This document shows positions 16,560 through 26,592 of a DNA stretch of 64,000 bases, piece after piece. The notes under the pieces were generated by a model, which had not been told where the DNA came from, searched no databases, and saw nothing but the letters and a program-made list of their open reading frames with translations. How positions within the stretch are numbered: position 1 is the stretch's first letter; each line of letters starts with the position of its first letter. Position numbers and translations under genes: made by a program. The DNA is from Brotonthovivens ammoniilytica. GTDB taxonomy: Bacteria > Bacillota > Clostridia > Lachnospirales > Lachnospiraceae. Location: positions 1-64,000 of the forward strand of contig NZ_JAOQJQ010000005.1 of the NCBI RefSeq assembly GCF_025566885.1, written 5' to 3'.

Positions 16560-17129
16560 TTACATCCCAAGGCCCAGAATCAGATCTGCCATCAGACGGT
16601 TTCCCTTTTCATTGGGATGCACTCCGTCTGAAAAGTAACTCTCGTATCCATATTTTCTAACTCCTGCAAACGCTTTCTGAAAATCCAGAATATCTGTGTG
16701 AAAGGTTTTAGAAAATCTGTAAATCCATTCTCGATATCTGCACATTTTTTCATTTACTTTTTTAAAATCAGCAAAATCTTTCCAGTCACTGCGCAGCGAC
16801 TCAAGATCAAATTCCATGGGAATCCCAATAACAGGAACCTTTCTGCAAAAATAAGTCTGGTGCACCAAAGCCATGATGTTAGACTGTACAGTCTCCACAG
16901 ACGCCCCCATAATGAAATCATTGCCGCCTCCCATAAGGATCACAAGCTTTCCGTCGTTATGTACCACATCCCGGTCAAATCTTGCCAGCATCCCCCCGGT
17001 TGTATCACCCGGAATCCCACAGTTGCAGTAGCTGTTCTGAGACTCCTGCTCCAAAAGATCTGTCCACAACGTCCCCTGCTTTAAGCCAAGCCCCGCTGTC
17101 AGACTGTCTCCAAGACAAATAATTCTCAT
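16560..17129 (-). CDS. SGNH/GDSL-type hydrolase (esterase/lipase family)
   Basis: About 189 residues. The block I motif LGDSLTAG carries the nucleophilic serine, GGGND is block III, and DGVHPNEKG is block V with the Asp and His of the triad. No signal peptide, so a cytoplasmic ester, thioester or acyl hydrolase is expected. The start is set at the ATG 17127-17129, which follows AAGGAGG closely; an upstream GTG at 17147 has no ribosome site. It lies between the aco enhancer region and divergent acoR; whether it belongs to acetoin metabolism is unclear. It shares the minus strand with the aco operon but ends right beside the enhancer cluster. Confidence 0.85.
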   Translation of the reverse strand: MRIICLGDSLTAGLGLKQGTLWTDLLEQESQNSYCNCGIPGDTTGGMLARFDRDVVHNDGKLVILMGGGNDFIMGASVETVQSNIMALVHQTYFCRKVPVIGIPMEFDLESLRSDWKDFADFKKVNEKMCRYREWIYRFSKTFHTDILDFQKAFAGVRKYGYESYFSDGVHPNEKGNRLMADLILGLGM

Positions 17130-17280
17130 ATTCCTCCTTCTCACCACCGGCAGGGAAGTTTGCTATTTCCCCGTCTGTATGATAAAATTTTTATATTATT
17201 AATCGAAACTTCTGATTTCAATTTACTGCAATTTTCATGCCGGTTTCATACGGTATGTCTGTATAAAGGACTTAAATATC

Positions 17281-19320
17281 ATGTTATTTACTAAGGAATA
17301 TATTCAACAGCTGAAAGAAGCAAGAAATGCTTTTATTGAGGAGAATAAGCGGCCGGACCATACTGTCCGGGACGTGATACAGCAGTCATGGATCCGTTCC
17401 AAATCCTTTGGCATTGATCCAGAGGATACCAGAGCAGAAATTTTATCTCAGACAGAGATCCAAAAAAAAATAACGGAAAATCAGCTGCTGTACGACACAG
17501 CCTCTTCCTTTATGGAATATCTGTATCAGCTGGTAAAAGGATCCGGCTTTATGATTATCTTTGCCGACCGGGAGGGCTATATTTTAAATTCTGTAGGTGA
17601 TCCGGATATTTTAAAGATTGCCCAGACCCAGAGCAATCCGCTGGTGATCGGAAGCTGCCGAAGTGAAGCCGCCCTTGGAACAAATGCGGTAGGAACGCCT
17701 CTGTGCACCGGGAAACCCATTCAGATTTTTGCTTATGAGCATTACATCACCCCTTCTTCTGACTGGACCTGTTCAGGGGCGCCTGTTATTGTAAACGGAC
17801 AGATTGTCGGGGTACTGGCCTTAAGCGGCAATCGGGACAGGGTCCACCCCCACACCCTGGGCATGGTCATGGCTGCCAGTGAAGCCATCTCCAGAGAAAT
17901 CCATTTAAAAGCCGCTAATACCCAGTTAACAGATTTGAAAAATCAGCTGCAGACTGCTATTGATTCTATTCACAGCGGTGCCTTTCTGCTGGATGAACAT
18001 TTTAAGGTTTCTCTTGTAAACTCTCTGACCCTTTCAGCGCTGGAATGTAAAGAAGAGGATCTTATGGGGCATTCTTACCGGGAGTTTTTCCCTGACTTAA
18101 AGCTGGAAGAAATTACGGACAATATTTATGATTATGAGACAACCATTTCCGGAAAAAATAAACCTATAAAATGTTTTATTTCTGTTAAATCCGTACATAC
18201 CAGCCGGTTTTCCAATAAAGAAACGTTTCTGATCTCTTTTCGGAAGACAGAACATATCCGCAGCCTGGTAAACAAGGTAATCGGTTCCGATGCAAGGTAC
18301 GATTTTGACAATATTATCGGCAGCTGTCCGGCTATGACACGGACCAAGGAGCTGGCCAGACTGGTGGCAGGAGGCAATACCACGGTTCTGATCACCGGTG
18401 AAAGCGGTACCGGCAAGGAGCTGTTCGCCCATGCTCTCCATAACAACAGTTCCTTCTCCGGCGGACCTTTTGTAGCCATTAACTGCGGGGCAATTCCAAA
18501 AGAATTAATCGAAAGCGAATTATTCGGCTATGAGGCCGGAGCTTTTACCGGGGCTAAAAAAGAGGGCCGGGCCGGTAAATTTGAGCTGGCCAATGAGGGT
18601 ACGATCTTTCTGGATGAAATCGGGGATATGCCTTATGATGTTCAGATTCGTCTGCTGCGCGTTCTTCAGGAAAGATGTGTCACCCGGGTGGGCGGGAAAA
18701 AATCCATTCCATTAAACATCCGGGTCATTGCAGCCACAAACTGTGATCTTGAGGAAGCAATCCGGGAACATACTTTCCGCCGTGATCTCTACTACCGGCT
18801 GAATGTATTTAATCTTCATATTCCTCCTCTGAGAGAACGGGGGGATGATATTATGCTTCTGACCCGTTATTTTCTGGAAAAATACCGGAAGCCGGAATAT
18901 GACCCCATTACCAGAATCACACCTGAAGTAGAACAGATCTTCTTATCCTATCCCTGGATGGGAAATATCAGAGAGCTGGAAAACACCATCGAACGGGTAT
19001 GCATCCTGACACAAAACGGCATCTTATCTCCTGAAGCTCTGCCTCATAATATGAAAGCATATCCGTTACAGGAGTCAGGGAAAGCGGTATCTGTATGTGC
19101 CAAGCCCTTCCATACAGACACTGATTCCTGCCAGCAGCAAAAGGCGCATCCTGAAATTTTATCAGCAGATGAATCGGAACAAAGACTGATTATTGAACAT
19201 CTGAAAAATTCCGGCGGAAACATAAAAAAAGCGGCGGAAAGTCTCGGCATCAGCCGACGTACTCTCTACCGCAAACTGGAAAAGTATCATATAAATTCTG
19301 ATGAGCTGCGCCAGTCATAA
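17281..19320 (+). CDS. acoR: AcoR-family sigma-54-dependent transcriptional activator
   Basis: 679 residues. An N-terminal GAF-type sensor region (about 60-200) is followed by a PAS-like segment (about 215-330), an AAA+ domain (about 345-575) and a Fis-type helix-turn-helix (KKAAESLGISRRTLYRKLEK). Walker A GESGTGKE (about 373), the sigma-54 contact loop GAFTGA (about 420), Walker B IFLDEIGDM and the arginine-finger region are intact. It should sense acetoin or a related metabolite and drive open-complex formation at the sigma-54 promoter of the aco operon, which lies about 0.9 kb away on the other strand. AAAGGA precedes the ATG. A terminator follows the stop. Confidence 0.9.
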   Translation: MLFTKEYIQQLKEARNAFIEENKRPDHTVRDVIQQSWIRSKSFGIDPEDTRAEILSQTEIQKKITENQLLYDTASSFMEYLYQLVKGSGFMIIFADREGYILNSVGDPDILKIAQTQSNPLVIGSCRSEAALGTNAVGTPLCTGKPIQIFAYEHYITPSSDWTCSGAPVIVNGQIVGVLALSGNRDRVHPHTLGMVMAASEAISREIHLKAANTQLTDLKNQLQTAIDSIHSGAFLLDEHFKVSLVNSLTLSALECKEEDLMGHSYREFFPDLKLEEITDNIYDYETTISGKNKPIKCFISVKSVHTSRFSNKETFLISFRKTEHIRSLVNKVIGSDARYDFDNIIGSCPAMTRTKELARLVAGGNTTVLITGESGTGKELFAHALHNNSSFSGGPFVAINCGAIPKELIESELFGYEAGAFTGAKKEGRAGKFELANEGTIFLDEIGDMPYDVQIRLLRVLQERCVTRVGGKKSIPLNIRVIAATNCDLEEAIREHTFRRDLYYRLNVFNLHIPPLRERGDDIMLLTRYFLEKYRKPEYDPITRITPEVEQIFLSYPWMGNIRELENTIERVCILTQNGILSPEALPHNMKAYPLQESGKAVSVCAKPFHTDTDSCQQQKAHPEILSADESEQRLIIEHLKNSGGNIKKAAESLGISRRTLYRKLEKYHINSDELRQS

Positions 19321-19329
19321 AAAGTACAA

Positions 19330-19366
19330 GAAACGCCTGGCGTTTAACGGCCGGGCGCTTCTTTTT
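19330..19366 (+). terminator. Terminator of acoR
   Basis: GAAACGCCTGGC (19330-19341) pairs with GCCGGGCGCTTC (19350-19361) apart from one mismatch and one G-U pair; TTTTT follows. It lies 10 bp after the acoR stop. Confidence 0.7.
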
Positions 19367-19415
19367 ACTCACCGCCTGCAGAGACGGAAGTCATCCCACA
19401 TCTGATATTATTCGC

Positions 19416-20822
19416 TTACATTTCTCCCCTTGCCTCACGTTCTTTTAATTCTTCCGTGATCATAGGAAGCATCTTATCAAGCTTATACAGCAGGCAGAAT
19501 ACTACCTGCACAATGGCCAGTGCAATTGGAAGGAAAATATATACCCAGTAAATAGCATCCAGGGAAGACTGGGTCTGCACTGCAAGAGTCCCTTTATAAC
19601 CGGCTGCCGCCAGAATCATTCCAACCATACCGGCCGCTGCACCGCCGCCGATTTTAGAGCCGATGGAACCAGCGCTGAATAAAAAGGTATCATTCCTGTA
19701 ATGGAACTTCCACTGACCAAATTCACAGGCATCCGCCAGCATTGCAAATACGCATCCCCACAAGGGCCCGTACCCGATGCCTTTTACTACTGATAAAACT
19801 GTAATCAGCCCTACACTGGTTGGATTTGTCAGTAAAATCAGCTGTGCGATAATAACGAGAAACATTCCAAACATGGTGGTATTTCGTTTCCCCACAAACT
19901 TCACCACTGCGGGAGTAATAAACAGAATACAGACAATCATGGCGATTTGTTCCGCCGTATAAATCTGGGAAACATAAATCTGATTTCCCAGTATATATTT
20001 ACAGTAATATCCTAAAATCGTACTGTTTACTGTAGATGTCAGAACCATAACGCCCCAGAAGCCAAAACACAGCCACCAGTATCTGTTCTTAAACATAACG
20101 ATAAAACTCTTTTTGTTGCTCTTTTTCTCTTTCTGCTTGGCCTCTATATGATCAAAATTAACCCTCTCTTTTGTGCCAAAGAAACAGAACAAAAGCAGCG
20201 CTACCGCAATACTTGCAAATACAAAAGATACTTTTACCCAGGCAGATCTGTCATTTCCAAAAGCTTCTACAATGGGTAAAGAGACTGCTGTAACCAGGAT
20301 TCTTCCAATGGGAGACAGTCCCATTCGGAATGCCTGCAGAATCTCTCTCTGACGGGTATTTCTGGTAATCAGAGAGCTTAAAGACCCATAGGGCAGATTC
20401 AGCGCTGTATACACAACGGTTGTGCAAAGATTATAGGTAACAAACACATATACTGCCTTCATCACCGCGGTGGCTTCCACGGGAACCGTAAACAGCAATA
20501 TGTAAGTAATGCCAAAAGGTATTGACATCCACAGCACCCAGGGCCTTGCTTTTCCGTGTTTCGAATGCACCTTATCTACAATACAGGCGAATACAATATC
20601 GGAACCGCCGTCAAAAATTCTGGATATCAGCATTATAAGCCCCACAACGGCCACCGAGATTCCCACATAATCCGTATAAAATAGTGTCAGCAGACTGCCT
20701 GTAAAACCGAATACAAAGTTACATGCCACATCACCGGACGCAAATGCAAATTTTTCATACAGGGGAACTTTTCCATCCTGCTGATTTGCATTCTGTACTT
20801 TCGCCTTTCCTAAAAATTCCAT
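19416..20822 (-). CDS. GPH-family sugar/glycoside:cation symporter
   Basis: 468 residues with about twelve membrane segments. YEKFAFASGDVACNFVF at the N-terminus and ISRIFDGGSDIVFACIVDK (the conserved D-x-x-x-D motif between helices 2 and 3) are hallmarks of the glycoside-pentoside-hexuronide symporters such as MelB and XynB; SKHGKARPW is the family's loop motif. It should bring in a glycoside, uronide or similar polar compound with Na+ or H+. It is the last gene of a seven-gene operon starting at 27828, 41 bp after the Gfo/Idh/MocA gene, and presumably supplies that operon's substrate. Confidence 0.87.
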   Translation of the reverse strand: MEFLGKAKVQNANQQDGKVPLYEKFAFASGDVACNFVFGFTGSLLTLFYTDYVGISVAVVGLIMLISRIFDGGSDIVFACIVDKVHSKHGKARPWVLWMSIPFGITYILLFTVPVEATAVMKAVYVFVTYNLCTTVVYTALNLPYGSLSSLITRNTRQREILQAFRMGLSPIGRILVTAVSLPIVEAFGNDRSAWVKVSFVFASIAVALLLFCFFGTKERVNFDHIEAKQKEKKSNKKSFIVMFKNRYWWLCFGFWGVMVLTSTVNSTILGYYCKYILGNQIYVSQIYTAEQIAMIVCILFITPAVVKFVGKRNTTMFGMFLVIIAQLILLTNPTSVGLITVLSVVKGIGYGPLWGCVFAMLADACEFGQWKFHYRNDTFLFSAGSIGSKIGGGAAAGMVGMILAAAGYKGTLAVQTQSSLDAIYWVYIFLPIALAIVQVVFCLLYKLDKMLPMITEELKEREARGEM

Positions 20823-20863
20823 ACCTTTCTCCTTTTTATTTACTTATAACCAGTCCTGTCCGC

Positions 20864-21886
20864 CTAATATTCACTCTTTACCAGCCGTTTTTCCATATAT
20901 GCTTTATGGAGCGTTAACGCCATTTCCAGACTCTTGGTTCCGTCATACACAGTAATTTCCGGTTTTCTTCCGGTGAGAACGCAGTCAATAAAATCACACA
21001 TTTCCAGATAGAAAGCATCTTCCCAGCGCTCCAGGAAATCCACAATCCCCTGTTCTGCTATATAGCCGTCTTTATAAATCTGCAGTCGGTTTCTTCTTGG
21101 AATACTGTTAATTCTAAGAGTACCTTTTGTACCGATAATTTCAGCTTCCACATGGCTGCAGGCAGCTGTTTTTCCCACATGTACATATGCCACAGAACCA
21201 TTTTTCATAGAAGCCAGAGCAAGCCCGTTATCATAATCTTCATAATCCGCAAATTCCGGTTTTACATATGCGCCCCCTGCCGCATATGCACACTCTACTT
21301 CACTGTTAAGGAACCAGCAGGAAAGATCGCAGTCATGAATGCCCATCTCAAAAAACCATGGATGAAAAGCCCCCCGGACTCTCTTTTCAAACAACTCCTC
21401 AATAACAGAAACCCCATCCAGACTGGTGCTTTTAAAGATTATCGGCTTTCCGATTTCTCCTGCGCGGATCCGTTTCATAGCTTCCGCATGGGACGGATCA
21501 AACCGGCGCATAAATCCAAGGGTAAAGATTTTGGTATTGTTTTCCTCAACTGCCCGCTCAATTTCTTTACATTCCTGCCAGTCTAAAGACAACGGCTTTT
21601 CACAGAAAATATGTAATTTTGCCTGACAGGCTTTGATAATCAGATCATGATGAGTTTGAACATTAGTGATAATCGCCACGGCATCCAGCTCTTCCTGATC
21701 AATCATCTGATCATAATCTGTATATCCGGCAGGAATATCATAGGTTTTCTGAATTTCTTTTACTCTGTTCTCCAGTACATCGCACACTGCAACAACTTTT
21801 GCCGACGCAATTTTATTCTGTAAATGTCTGATATGAAGTTCTCCAAGATTGCCAAGTCCAACTACTGCGATTCTTACTTTTTCCAT
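20864..21886 (-). CDS. Gfo/Idh/MocA family NAD(P)-dependent oxidoreductase
   Basis: 340 residues. N-terminal Rossmann fold with VGLGNLGELH and the family's CEKPLSLDW motif (EKP lysine near residue 94); the C-terminal alpha/beta substrate domain has HDCDLSCWFL with the catalytic Asp/His area (GIHDCDL). Family members oxidise sugar hydroxyls (inositol, 3-keto forming glycoside oxidation, glucose-fructose). Together with the TIM-barrel protein and GPH symporter it points to oxidation of a sugar or cyclitol moiety. It lies 15 bp after the OYE gene, in one operon. Confidence 0.88.
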   Translation of the reverse strand: MEKVRIAVVGLGNLGELHIRHLQNKIASAKVVAVCDVLENRVKEIQKTYDIPAGYTDYDQMIDQEELDAVAIITNVQTHHDLIIKACQAKLHIFCEKPLSLDWQECKEIERAVEENNTKIFTLGFMRRFDPSHAEAMKRIRAGEIGKPIIFKSTSLDGVSVIEELFEKRVRGAFHPWFFEMGIHDCDLSCWFLNSEVECAYAAGGAYVKPEFADYEDYDNGLALASMKNGSVAYVHVGKTAACSHVEAEIIGTKGTLRINSIPRRNRLQIYKDGYIAEQGIVDFLERWEDAFYLEMCDFIDCVLTGRKPEITVYDGTKSLEMALTLHKAYMEKRLVKSEY

Positions 21887-21901
21887 TTTTCTTCTCCTCT
21901 T

Positions 21902-23833
21902 TTAAATTTTTAATGCTGTCATATATCCGTCTCTGATAGCTTCCAGTGCATTTTTTGCACATTTTGCATCCCCAACGCATACAAGTTCCACCTGTGTATT
22001 TGCAAGCTCATCTCTTAAGGTCTGCACGGATCTCATTCCCACTGCAGTTACTACATAATCAAAAGGCCCCATCACCATCTGATTTTCATTTTGCTTACCA
22101 ATAACTGTTCTGTCAGCTTCAACGGACATTACTTTTGTATCCGTATAAATACCAACCCCATGCTCCCGGAAAGATTCCATTAAAAACCGTTTCATATTTC
22201 CCGGTTCTTCTTTTGCAATATCATCCGCCATTTCAATGATTGTCACTTCACATCCATGACCGGCAAGATAATTAGCGGTTTCACTTCCAACCATTCCTCC
22301 GCCGATTACCGCAACTTTCCCTTCTGTCATAAGCTTTCCGTTTAACAGATCTACCGCACTGACTACAAATTCCCGGTCTTTGCCCGGGAAATCCGGTACC
22401 CAGGGCCGGCTTCCTGTGGCTGCCACCACCGTATCCGGACGATCTGCTTCCACTCGTTCTGCCGTCAGCGGGGTATTATAACGTACCGTAACCCCCAGCT
22501 TCTCCAGCTGGAACCGCTGCCATACAATAAAGGATGAGATCTCTCCTTTCCAGGGCGGCACGGCTGCTGTTGCGTACATTCCTCCCAGCCGGTCTGATTT
22601 TTCAAACAACGTAACCTGATGTCCCCGCTGTGCCAGCACAATAGCTGCCTGAGCGCCTGCAGGCCCTCCTCCGGCCACATAGATATTTTTCTTTATCTCA
22701 GCCGGCACAAGAGAAATTTCATCTTCCATCACTGTTCTGGGATTTAAGGTACACTGACCGTGAAATCCGGCATCAATTTTTCCCGTGCAGCCCTGCAGAC
22801 ATCCGATACAGGTAATAATATCCTCACATTGTCCCTCCAGCGCTTTCTTTGGCAGATACGGATCCGCTAAAGAAGCCCGGCCCATATAACAGGCATCTGC
22901 TTTCCCGCTTCTGATAATACTTTCCGCCACGTAGGGATCATTGATACGGCCTACAGTTGTAACCGGAATATCCACAACTGACTTAATTTCCCGGGCATAA
23001 TCCGCAAGCCAGCCATGCCCCATCACTGCCGGAGGCACCTGCATATACCAGGTTTCATACACCGCAACAGAAACATTCAAAGAATCTATGCCTGCTTCTT
23101 CTAGCATAACAGCCATTGCCTTGGTGTCTTCTATATTGGTTCCCCCTTGAGTTCTCTCTTCACCGGAAATCTTATAGTCGATAGCAAAATCCGGTCCGCA
23201 TTTTTTCCGGATATTCTTAACAATTTCCACAGGAAACCTCATACGGTTCATTAAATTTCCTCCATATTTATCCACACGTTTGTTGGAATAGGAAGAAGCA
23301 AATTCGCAGACCAGATATCCATGGGCTCCATGAATCTGTACTCCGTCAAACCCGGCTTTTTTTGCCCTTAAGGCCGCATCTCCGAATTTTTCAATCATCT
23401 GATCCACCTCTTTTGTGGTCATCTCGTGAGGCAGAGCCTTTTTCACAGGACAGGGAATAGGAGACGGCGCCCAAACCTGCTGGCCGATAATCCACTCCTC
23501 AGTCTGACGTCCTCCATGAAAAATCTGTGCATATATTTTTGCTCCGGCTTTGTGCACCCGGTCAGTCAGCTCTTTATGAGAAGCGATCTGCTCGTCGCAC
23601 CACAATCCCGGCAGATACTGATACGTTCTTCCGTTTTTGTCTACCGCATAGTCTTCTGTGACAATCAGTCCCCATCCGCCCTTTGCCTTCTCCTCATGAT
23701 AGGCAATATATTTTTCAGTAGCTGTTCCGTCTTCGTTACAGCAGTTCATAACCATTGCCGAAACAATAAAACGATTTTTTATTTCCACAGGCCCCATTTT
23801 CAATGGTTCTGCCAGCATTTTAAAGCCCGACAT
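21902..23833 (-). CDS. NADH:flavin oxidoreductase/FAD-dependent oxidoreductase (old yellow enzyme type)
   Basis: 643 residues with FMN barrel (residues 1-340; IHGAHGYLVCEFASSYSNKR, YGGNLMNRMRF), a canonical Fe-S cysteine set CIGCLQGC then C eleven residues after the third, and two dinucleotide folds (VAGGGPAGAQA, VIGGGMVGSETA). This is the BaiCD/BaiH, dienoyl-CoA reductase and enoate reductase architecture, used in anaerobes for reducing activated C=C bonds or, in BaiH, for the reverse. Distinct from the paralogue at 917, which has an insert in the cluster region. It sits inside the sigma-54 operon between the TIM-barrel and Gfo/Idh/MocA genes. Confidence 0.88.
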   Translation of the reverse strand: MSGFKMLAEPLKMGPVEIKNRFIVSAMVMNCCNEDGTATEKYIAYHEEKAKGGWGLIVTEDYAVDKNGRTYQYLPGLWCDEQIASHKELTDRVHKAGAKIYAQIFHGGRQTEEWIIGQQVWAPSPIPCPVKKALPHEMTTKEVDQMIEKFGDAALRAKKAGFDGVQIHGAHGYLVCEFASSYSNKRVDKYGGNLMNRMRFPVEIVKNIRKKCGPDFAIDYKISGEERTQGGTNIEDTKAMAVMLEEAGIDSLNVSVAVYETWYMQVPPAVMGHGWLADYAREIKSVVDIPVTTVGRINDPYVAESIIRSGKADACYMGRASLADPYLPKKALEGQCEDIITCIGCLQGCTGKIDAGFHGQCTLNPRTVMEDEISLVPAEIKKNIYVAGGGPAGAQAAIVLAQRGHQVTLFEKSDRLGGMYATAAVPPWKGEISSFIVWQRFQLEKLGVTVRYNTPLTAERVEADRPDTVVAATGSRPWVPDFPGKDREFVVSAVDLLNGKLMTEGKVAVIGGGMVGSETANYLAGHGCEVTIIEMADDIAKEEPGNMKRFLMESFREHGVGIYTDTKVMSVEADRTVIGKQNENQMVMGPFDYVVTAVGMRSVQTLRDELANTQVELVCVGDAKCAKNALEAIRDGYMTALKI

Positions 23834-23936
23834 CTTAATTCCTCATTTCTTCCATTATTCTTTATGGGGAAGATTCAGATAAACCTCCCCCAAATATCTC
23901 TTTCGTCCGCAATGATAAATACGAACTTCATGTCAT

Positions 23937-24776
23937 TTACAAATATTGCTTTAATGATGCATACGCTCTGGCTGCTGCACGTTTCAGCGGAAGCTCCCGG
24001 TGGTCAATGGCAATAATTTCACAGCCGATAGTACCAGTGTAGCCAAGAGCCAATACCCGCTTAATAAAATCTCTGCAGTCAAAGTCACCCTCGCCGGCAG
24101 GAAGCCTGTAATCACAGGTGTCACGCCAGAGACTGCCGCTGACTAACTCCTGATAGCCGTCATCCAGTTCTACTGTTATAATCTCTTCCGGCTTTATCAG
24201 CGCAATATCATCATAGGAACTGGGTCCCATAAATGTATGCCAGCTGTCCAGACAGAATCCTCCGTTTTTAACTCCCGCCGCCCGGAAAACTTCCAGTCCC
24301 TGTTTAATACAGTTCATATCCTTTTTAAAAGGCATAAACTCCATGGCAATTTTTGTTCCAATATTTTCCGCTTCTTTACAGAGCTTTGCAAATTCTTCAA
24401 TAAACTTATCTTTCTCACAATCTCCGTCTGCGCCAAATACTTTAATATGTCTGGCATGCATTTTTTCCGCCGCCTCAAACACATTTCTTTTTGTCTGCTG
24501 GGCCTCTGCATTGCTGCTGTCCCACCATTTATCCAGCACTTCCACTTCGATTTCCGTAATGCCGTTGGCATCTGCAATTTTTTTTGCTTCTTCATACCCG
24601 TAGGTTTCTTTTGTATGAAGCAGGTCCAGCTCCACAAATCCGGCCCCCTGAAAACCGACTTTTCCAATGACTTCCATACGTTCTTTAAAATCTGAGTCTG
24701 CAATCTCCACATGATCTCCACAGTAATGATTTCCTGCAATTGCCCAGTGGCTGGCAATTAATTTGTTATTGTACAT
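23937..24776 (-). CDS. Sugar phosphate isomerase/epimerase-like TIM-barrel protein
   Basis: About 279 residues of the xylose-isomerase-like TIM-barrel (AP endonuclease 2) family. Metal-binding acids and histidines are recognisable: EVEVLD, AMEFMPF (Glu), CLDSWHTF (Asp and His), VELDDGYQ and the late GCEIIAI (Glu). Members isomerise or epimerise sugars, dehydrate keto-inositols, or cleave keto-glycosides. ATG at 24776 is preferred because GGGGGA stands 8 nt upstream; ATG at 24791 has AAGG only one base away. Third-to-last enzymatic step is not predictable; it is 103 bp upstream of the OYE gene and 77 bp after the SDR. Confidence 0.8.
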   Translation of the reverse strand: MYNNKLIASHWAIAGNHYCGDHVEIADSDFKERMEVIGKVGFQGAGFVELDLLHTKETYGYEEAKKIADANGITEIEVEVLDKWWDSSNAEAQQTKRNVFEAAEKMHARHIKVFGADGDCEKDKFIEEFAKLCKEAENIGTKIAMEFMPFKKDMNCIKQGLEVFRAAGVKNGGFCLDSWHTFMGPSSYDDIALIKPEEIITVELDDGYQELVSGSLWRDTCDYRLPAGEGDFDCRDFIKRVLALGYTGTIGCEIIAIDHRELPLKRAAARAYASLKQYL

Positions 24777-24853
24777 ACATGATTCCCCCATACCTTTGAA
24801 CTCTGCGTTCTGTCTTAGTTTCTGATAGGCTCTCCTTATTCCTGAAGATTCCC

Positions 24854-25627
24854 TTATACCCGGGCAATTCCTCCGTCTACAACCATAGTCTGGCCGGTCA
24901 TAAATCCTGCCTCCTCAGATACCAGGAATTTAACGGCTCCTGTAAAATCTGCCGGATACGGATATTTTTTAATGGACTGTAATCCCAGCATCAAATCCCA
25001 TTTATTAAAACCGCCTTCTTCAATTTCTCCCGGTGCTCCGCCTATATTGCTGATGGTCTGATCACAGACAAACAGACCCGGGGCCACAGAATTCACGGTC
25101 ACACCATAAGGACCATATTCAGATGCCAGCGCTCTTGTAAGACCGATCACCGCGCCTTTTGTGGAAATATATCCGGACAGCTTTGGTTCCTGACCATTCA
25201 TGAAGGAATCGGAAGTAATATTAACTACACGTCCCCATCCCTGTTTTCTCATGCCCGGCAGAAATGCCTGCAGGCAATTATAAGGACCATCCACATTTAC
25301 AGAAAAAAAATGTTTCCATGCATCATAATCCAGTTCCTCAAATAAGATAAACGGATAAATCCCCGCATTGTTAATTAAAATATCACAGCCTCCAAATTCA
25401 TCCACTTTCTTTTTCATCTCAGCTACCTGCTCAGGACTGCTGATATCACAGGAAACCGAAAGCACTCTGCTGTCTTTGTTTAACCCTTTAATTCTCTCTT
25501 CTGTCTGTGTGCATGCGCCTCTTGCCACCAGCACAACATCCAGTCCCAGATCTCTTACAAATTGAAAAGCTATTTCCTGTCCCAGTCCTTTGCTTGCTCC
25601 TGTAATAACCGCTATTTTGTTTGCCAT
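24854..25627 (-). CDS. Short-chain dehydrogenase/reductase (SDR)
   Basis: 257 residues, classical SDR size. NAD(P) motif TGASKGLG, NNAG, catalytic Ser in NITSDS and YISTK (Tyr-xxx-Lys) are all in place; the C-terminal MVVDGG is typical of FabG-like proteins. It would oxidise or reduce a hydroxyl/keto group in the pathway. AGGAGATG-type ribosome site before the ATG. In the operon between the 3-hydroxyisobutyrate dehydrogenase-like gene and the TIM-barrel gene. Confidence 0.88.
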   Translation of the reverse strand: MANKIAVITGASKGLGQEIAFQFVRDLGLDVVLVARGACTQTEERIKGLNKDSRVLSVSCDISSPEQVAEMKKKVDEFGGCDILINNAGIYPFILFEELDYDAWKHFFSVNVDGPYNCLQAFLPGMRKQGWGRVVNITSDSFMNGQEPKLSGYISTKGAVIGLTRALASEYGPYGVTVNSVAPGLFVCDQTISNIGGAPGEIEEGGFNKWDLMLGLQSIKKYPYPADFTGAVKFLVSEEAGFMTGQTMVVDGGIARV

Positions 25628-25673
25628 AATACATCTCCTCCTGATTTTTTGTTTTATTTATAAGAATCTTTTA

Positions 25674-26558
25674 TTATGAACGCTTAATTCCCACATTCTG
25701 TTCCAGACGTTCTACTAAAACCGCATAATCCTCGCCACCTCTGCCAACAGCTTCCATTTCCTCATAAAACTGTCTGACTACAGCGGTAACCGGCAGGGAT
25801 GCCTGATACTGTTTAGCCGTATCCAGCGCCAGATCAAAATCCTTCAGCATCATTTTTACACTAAATGCCGGATCATATTTTCCGGAATTAATCAGCTCCA
25901 CCTTGGACTGTACAATTAAGTTTCCAATGGCGCTTCCCGCCAGAACTTCCATACATGTTTCAACCGGTATCCCGGCTTTTTCTCCCAGTGAAACCGCTTC
26001 CGCCAGAAGCTGCGCCGTATTGCCCACTATAGTATTTAAAGCAATTTTCATTACCCGGGCTTCTTCCTTTTCTCCGATCCAGTACTTATTCCTTCCAAGC
26101 TTATCAAGCATTGGCTCTGCTTCTTTCATCAGCTCTTTATCACCGGATATCAGAAGTCCCAGCATACCTTTGGCTGCCGGCCCGGTGCTCCCTGTCACCG
26201 GGCACCGCAAAAACCTGCCTCCTGTCTTTTCTATCAATTCACTTACCAGAGCCGAATCCGCTGCTGACACCGTGCTCATATCAATGAGAACTTTATGGTT
26301 ATTCATCCCCTGGGCAATCCCGTTTTCACCGGATACTACATCCAGAAGTATTTTTCCATTTGGCAGCATAGTAAAAATATAATCCGCCTTCTGTGCCGCC
26401 TCCTTTGGTGATTCTGCCCATTGGGCTCCCAGAGCCAGCGCTTCTTGCACTTTTTCTCTGGAAGTATCATTTACCACAGCCGGATATCCCGCTTTTATCA
26501 GGTTTTTACACATGGGCATTCCCATGTTTCCCAGCCCAATCCATCCAATTACTTTCAA
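25674..26558 (-). CDS. 3-hydroxyisobutyrate dehydrogenase-family NAD(P)-dependent oxidoreductase
   Basis: About 294 residues. The beta-hydroxyacid dehydrogenase signature is clear: WIGLGNMGMPMCKNL at the start, the substrate site RCPVTGSTGPAAKGML and the catalytic lysine region MKIALNTIVGN. Relatives include tartronate semialdehyde reductase and 3-hydroxyisobutyrate dehydrogenase, so a three- or four-carbon hydroxy acid or its semialdehyde is a likely substrate. TTG at 26556-26558 is chosen as start because AAAGGAG is 8 nt upstream; an in-frame GTG three codons earlier overlaps that ribosome site. Second gene of the sigma-54 operon, 34 bp after the M24 gene. Confidence 0.85.
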   Translation of the reverse strand: MKVIGWIGLGNMGMPMCKNLIKAGYPAVVNDTSREKVQEALALGAQWAESPKEAAQKADYIFTMLPNGKILLDVVSGENGIAQGMNNHKVLIDMSTVSAADSALVSELIEKTGGRFLRCPVTGSTGPAAKGMLGLLISGDKELMKEAEPMLDKLGRNKYWIGEKEEARVMKIALNTIVGNTAQLLAEAVSLGEKAGIPVETCMEVLAGSAIGNLIVQSKVELINSGKYDPAFSVKMMLKDFDLALDTAKQYQASLPVTAVVRQFYEEMEAVGRGGEDYAVLVERLEQNVGIKRS

Positions 26559-26592
26559 TGACCGCACTCCTTTCCCCTGGTCTTTCTATTTA